DNA of 8,253 bases from assembly GCA_015069065.1 (NCBI GenBank), contig SVJI01000058.1, positions 1-8,253 on the forward strand, in the 5' to 3' direction. This DNA comes from Oscillospiraceae bacterium (GTDB lineage Bacteria; Bacillota; Clostridia; UMGS1883). This document shows, one piece after another, positions 5,698 through 8,253 of this stretch. Position 1 is the first letter of the stretch; each line of letters begins with the position of its first letter. The position numbers were made by a program, and so were the translations under genes. The notes beneath the pieces were generated by a model. It had not been told where the DNA came from, ran no database searches, and saw only the letters and a list, made by a program, of their open reading frames with translations.

Positions 5698-7221
5698 ATG
5701 GAAAACATTATAATAAATATAAAAGGTCAGTTTGTAACTAAGTCGGGTAAAAATGCAGGTGCAGCAGGAAGCTCAAATAGCTGCGCTCTCACACTGATTT
5801 TTGACGAAGACTGGCTTGGATATGCAAAGCGCATAATATGGCGTGACAGCAAGGGCGAGAATGAAACAAGTGTAATACTTGTTCCGGATGTATCTGAAAG
5901 CACCTATGAATATAAAACCACTGTACCTGCAGAAGCAACAGGGAGTGCAGGCTGGTGCAGCTTTACTGTTGAGGGATACTATCCCTCCGAACCTGAAAGA
6001 ATTATAAAAAGTGTCAGTGACAGATTATTTGTAGGATATTCAGATAGTGATTCTGAAATACAGCCAATAACACCGAATGAGGCGATGCAGCTGCAGGCAG
6101 AGTTTGAACAACTGATGCCTAAGGTCAGCAATCTTTTGGAGCAGACAAAAAATGAGCTTGACGAAACAGTTGAAAATCTTAATTTCTGGGAAATTTATTC
6201 TAAAGACACTCACTATAACTCTGGAAACAAGGTTTCTTATAACGGGCGTTCTTATGTCTGTGTAAAGGAATGTAGCGCAGTTTCTCCCGAAAATGAGGAA
6301 TACTGGCTTATTATATCAGACAGGGGATCGCGCGGACAGCGTGGAAATCAAGGCCCTCAGGGAATACAGGGGGCGACAGGCGCTATTGGAGAAAAGGGAG
6401 AAAAAGGTGAAAAAGGCGATAAGGGTGAAAAGGGGGACAAAGGTGAACGCGGAATATCCTCTCCAATTCTCCCTGCCAATGGTTTTTACTCCTTTTCTGT
6501 TGATGAGAATGGGGATTTGTGGCTGCATTATCCTGACGATACACACATACCCGATATTTCACTGAATGAAAAGGGAGAGCTGATTTTATCTGTGGATGGC
6601 GAAAACGGCTGTACATTTAATGTGGGAAGAGTCAGGGGAGATGCCTTTACATATACTGATTTTACGCAGGAGCAAAAGGAAGAACTTCTGATGCTTGCAT
6701 TACCTGATATTGAGAAAACGCAGCAGGCGGCACTTTCCGCAGATAAAAGTGCGGCGGCAGCACTTAATGCAGCACAGGAAGCTGTCAGTGCAGAGAACGT
6801 TACAACGCAGGCAATGGAGGATTTGCTCGCCATGATAAATAGCGGCGATATTATCCTTGCAACAGGAGGTAAGCTTCCTCTTTCCGCAATTCCTGCAACA
6901 GCAACACAGGAAATATATACTGTAACAAGTGAAGATGAGCTTACAAGCCTTATCGCTCAACGCGGTGACCTTGCAGAGCTTATAGAAATTGTTGATGGTG
7001 AGCAGACCATCACAAAGACATGGCAGTGCCTCGGTGACGCCTCAGTACGTGAAAACTGGGTTGTATGGGGTACAAGCTATGCAGTACAGGCAGGTAATGC
7101 AACTACCGCTGATAATGCGCTGAACGCTAATACGATAAATAATCACCGTCTGGTAGAAATGACCGCAGAAGATTTTGCCTCTGCCGTAAAAGATGCAGAC
7201 ACGTATTATCTTGTGTATTAA
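5698..7221 (+). CDS. Phage tail fibre / receptor-binding protein with collagen-like repeat
   Basis: This 507-aa modular adhesin would sit at the tail tip and contact the host surface. Residues 1-115 form a beta-rich N-terminal domain (MENIIINIKGQFV, then ALTLIFDEDWLGYAKRI), typical of the attachment end of Firmicutes phage fibres. A helix (125-160) leads to a carbohydrate-binding (CBM5/12)-like module at 161-205 with W164, YNGRSYVC (181-188) and W203. Fourteen Gly-X-Y triplets (210-251) form a collagen-like triple-helix shaft, implying a trimer. Residues 257-310 are a beta domain, 337-382 an Ala-rich coiled coil, and the C-terminus ends in a LVEMTAEDFASAV then YYLVY signature seen in phage adhesins. 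The start at 5698 follows GGGAAGGTGG. Only 26 bp separate it from the terminator stem, and no promoter fits in between. Confidence 0.85.
   Translation: MENIIINIKGQFVTKSGKNAGAAGSSNSCALTLIFDEDWLGYAKRIIWRDSKGENETSVILVPDVSESTYEYKTTVPAEATGSAGWCSFTVEGYYPSEPERIIKSVSDRLFVGYSDSDSEIQPITPNEAMQLQAEFEQLMPKVSNLLEQTKNELDETVENLNFWEIYSKDTHYNSGNKVSYNGRSYVCVKECSAVSPENEEYWLIISDRGSRGQRGNQGPQGIQGATGAIGEKGEKGEKGDKGEKGDKGERGISSPILPANGFYSFSVDENGDLWLHYPDDTHIPDISLNEKGELILSVDGENGCTFNVGRVRGDAFTYTDFTQEQKEELLMLALPDIEKTQQAALSADKSAAAALNAAQEAVSAENVTTQAMEDLLAMINSGDIILATGGKLPLSAIPATATQEIYTVTSEDELTSLIAQRGDLAELIEIVDGEQTITKTWQCLGDASVRENWVVWGTSYAVQAGNATTADNALNANTINNHRLVEMTAEDFASAVKDADTYYLVY
6325..6453 (+). repeat. Collagen-like Gly-X-Y coding repeat
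   Basis: Fourteen consecutive Gly-X-Y triplets plus a closing Gly occur inside the fibre gene. The first half is irregular (GSRGQRGNQGPQGIQGATGA). The second half is a near-tandem of GEK and GDK units, encoded by alternating gga/ggt/ggc + gaa/gat + aag/aaa codons. The second half is repetitive enough at DNA level to expand or contract by slippage or recombination in steps of 9 bp without changing frame, so fibre shaft length may vary between strains. Confidence 0.85.
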
Positions 7222-7233
7222 GGCGGTGGTTAA

Positions 7234-8082
7234 ATGATTTCAGTAGGCGAAAACAAATCAGTACTGTGCAAGGGCGATTTCCGCCCTGCAGAGCTTTATA
7301 AGGGTGATAAAAAGGTTGTAGGGTACGAGAGAGTAAGTATAGAAACTGCAGATAACATAAGCATTACTGACTGTTATAATGATAAGCTACATGACGTTAT
7401 AATTGAGGGTAACACTATCCAAGACGGAACGCCTACCCCCCAAGCTCCTGTAGAAATTCAAAACGTCGGTGAGCTTATGACAGAGGGAGAGAATAAAGGA
7501 AAGTATAAAGTTTCACTTAGGTGCAAGTATGGGGATAGCACTTTTTTGGATGAAAATAATATCGAAATCTATCTTGATGAACCGTTAATGAAAATGACCC
7601 ATGGCAACAAGACGTGTGCTGATTATATTGACTTTGAAAAAAGTGTAGTTGTAAAATACAATTTCAAAGAAATTTATGATGGTACAGAATCTTGGGAGAT
7701 TGTAAGTACGTCAAATCCTAACACGTTTTCTAAAAGGATTACCACTGCGCGTACAGTAATTTGCTCTCATTATCAAACCGGATATACAGTCGGTATAGAT
7801 ATGACGGCTGCAGCGAATTACTCTGTCAGAGTTTATATTACCGACAGCAGATTTTCCACGGTAGAGGATTTCAAAGCATTTTTGGCGCAGCAGTCCGAGG
7901 CTGGAACTCCTGTAACGGTGGTTATTCTCAACTATTCTGCTTACAACGGAAGCCCAAGAGAAGAACCAATCGAGTTACCTGAAATACCGACAAAATACGG
8001 ATGTACAAATATTTATGAACTTGCAAATGCTGTTAAGCCAAAGCTAAGGGCAAAATACAAAAAGATTATTAAGGAGGGATAA
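7234..8082 (+). CDS. Phage tail adhesin-like protein (GTPTPQAP-type)
   Basis: This 282-aa, mainly beta protein follows the fibre gene after 12 bp. Residues 59-80 hold the DGTPTPQAPVEIQNVGE motif, which recurs in minor tail and host-contact proteins of Clostridia and Lachnospiraceae phages; this is a recollection, not a search result. Later blocks are of the same type: IEIYLDEPLMKM (110-121), ADYIDFEKSVVV (129-140), YDGTESWEI (148-156), and IELPEIPTKYGCTNIYEL (246-263) near the C-terminus. No enzymatic motif, signal peptide or membrane segment is visible. The start is supported by GGCGGTGG (7222-7229). Probably part of the baseplate or tail tip beside the fibre; its exact partner is unknown. 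It ends one base before the holin start, so the two are probably translated together. Confidence 0.72.
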   Translation: MISVGENKSVLCKGDFRPAELYKGDKKVVGYERVSIETADNISITDCYNDKLHDVIIEGNTIQDGTPTPQAPVEIQNVGELMTEGENKGKYKVSLRCKYGDSTFLDENNIEIYLDEPLMKMTHGNKTCADYIDFEKSVVVKYNFKEIYDGTESWEIVSTSNPNTFSKRITTARTVICSHYQTGYTVGIDMTAAANYSVRVYITDSRFSTVEDFKAFLAQQSEAGTPVTVVILNYSAYNGSPREEPIELPEIPTKYGCTNIYELANAVKPKLRAKYKKIIKEG

Positions 8083-8083
8083 A

Positions 8084-8253
8084 ATGTCGGAAATAGGATT
8101 GAAAAATATTATATTAGTTGCAGTGTCAACGGTAGGAGGATTTTTGGTGGATTTTACCGGAGGAATGGATACTGTGCTGAAGGCACTTTTGGTATTTATG
8201 GCCGTTGATTACTTAACGGGCATTACTGTTGCCTTTATATTCCATAAATCAAA
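8084..8253 (+). CDS. Phage holin (toxin secretion/phage lysis holin family), 5' part
   Basis: The first 56 codons of a small membrane protein run off the window edge. Two hydrophobic segments are seen: roughly residues 8-22 (NIILVAVSTVGGFLV) and 30-53 (TVLKALLVFMAVDYLTGITV and on). The second contains the DYLTG turn typical of the phi29/Cp-1-type holins (Phage_holin_4 family) of Firmicutes. Such holins permeabilise the membrane at the end of the lytic cycle so that an endolysin can reach the wall; an endolysin gene is expected just beyond the right edge. AAGGAGGG (8071-8078), inside the end of the preceding gene, sets ATG 8084. Confidence 0.82.
   Translation, partial: MSEIGLKNIILVAVSTVGGFLVDFTGGMDTVLKALLVFMAVDYLTGITVAFIFHKS

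Noticed and set aside
6385..6453. The GEK/GDK DNA repeat as a CRISPR or minisatellite element.
   Set aside because: Units are 9 bp, in frame and without spacers. They simply encode a collagen-like shaft.

Overview
The window carries nine genes, all on the + strand. It reads as the late (virion and lysis) end of a prophage or phage from a low-to-mid GC Firmicute, most likely an anaerobic, gut-type member of the Clostridia. The reasons are the strong Shine-Dalgarno sites, tail proteins of a type recurrent in Clostridia phages, and an NADH/ferredoxin-linked enzyme typical of anaerobes. All family assignments were made by eye, without a database search.

Layout. Bases 1-125 hold the 3' end of an upstream virion gene. 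Next come a large beta-rich tail/nozzle-type virion protein (137-1915), a 61-aa helper (1928-2113) and an ejection-type, helix-rich virion protein (2103-3161). These three are tightly packed or overlapping. A 226-bp intergenic region follows, with two sigma-A-like promoters; the second lies under a near-perfect 30-bp dyad that looks like a repressor operator. It feeds a two-gene metabolic cassette, nfnA (3388-4230) and nfnB (4232-5623), which encodes the electron-bifurcating NADH-dependent ferredoxin:NADP+ oxidoreductase. The cassette closes with a very strong intrinsic terminator (about 5635-5676). Phage genes resume 27 bp or less after it: a collagen-repeat tail fibre (5698-7221), a second tail adhesin-like protein (7234-8082) and the start of a small holin (8084 to the window end).

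How it fits together. The flanking genes form one continuous late order (connector/neck, nozzle, ejection protein, fibre, adhesin, holin). No tape-measure gene is visible, which suggests a short-tailed (podovirus-like) virion. The nfnAB pair, with its own promoter, operator and terminator, breaks this order and fits the classical definition of a phage moron, an autonomous cargo unit. Both Nfn subunits look full length and keep their cofactor motifs, so the cassette is probably active. It would let a lysogen or infected cell shift reducing power from NADH and reduced ferredoxin to NADPH. The main surprise of the window is this complete flavin-based electron-bifurcating enzyme as apparent phage cargo.
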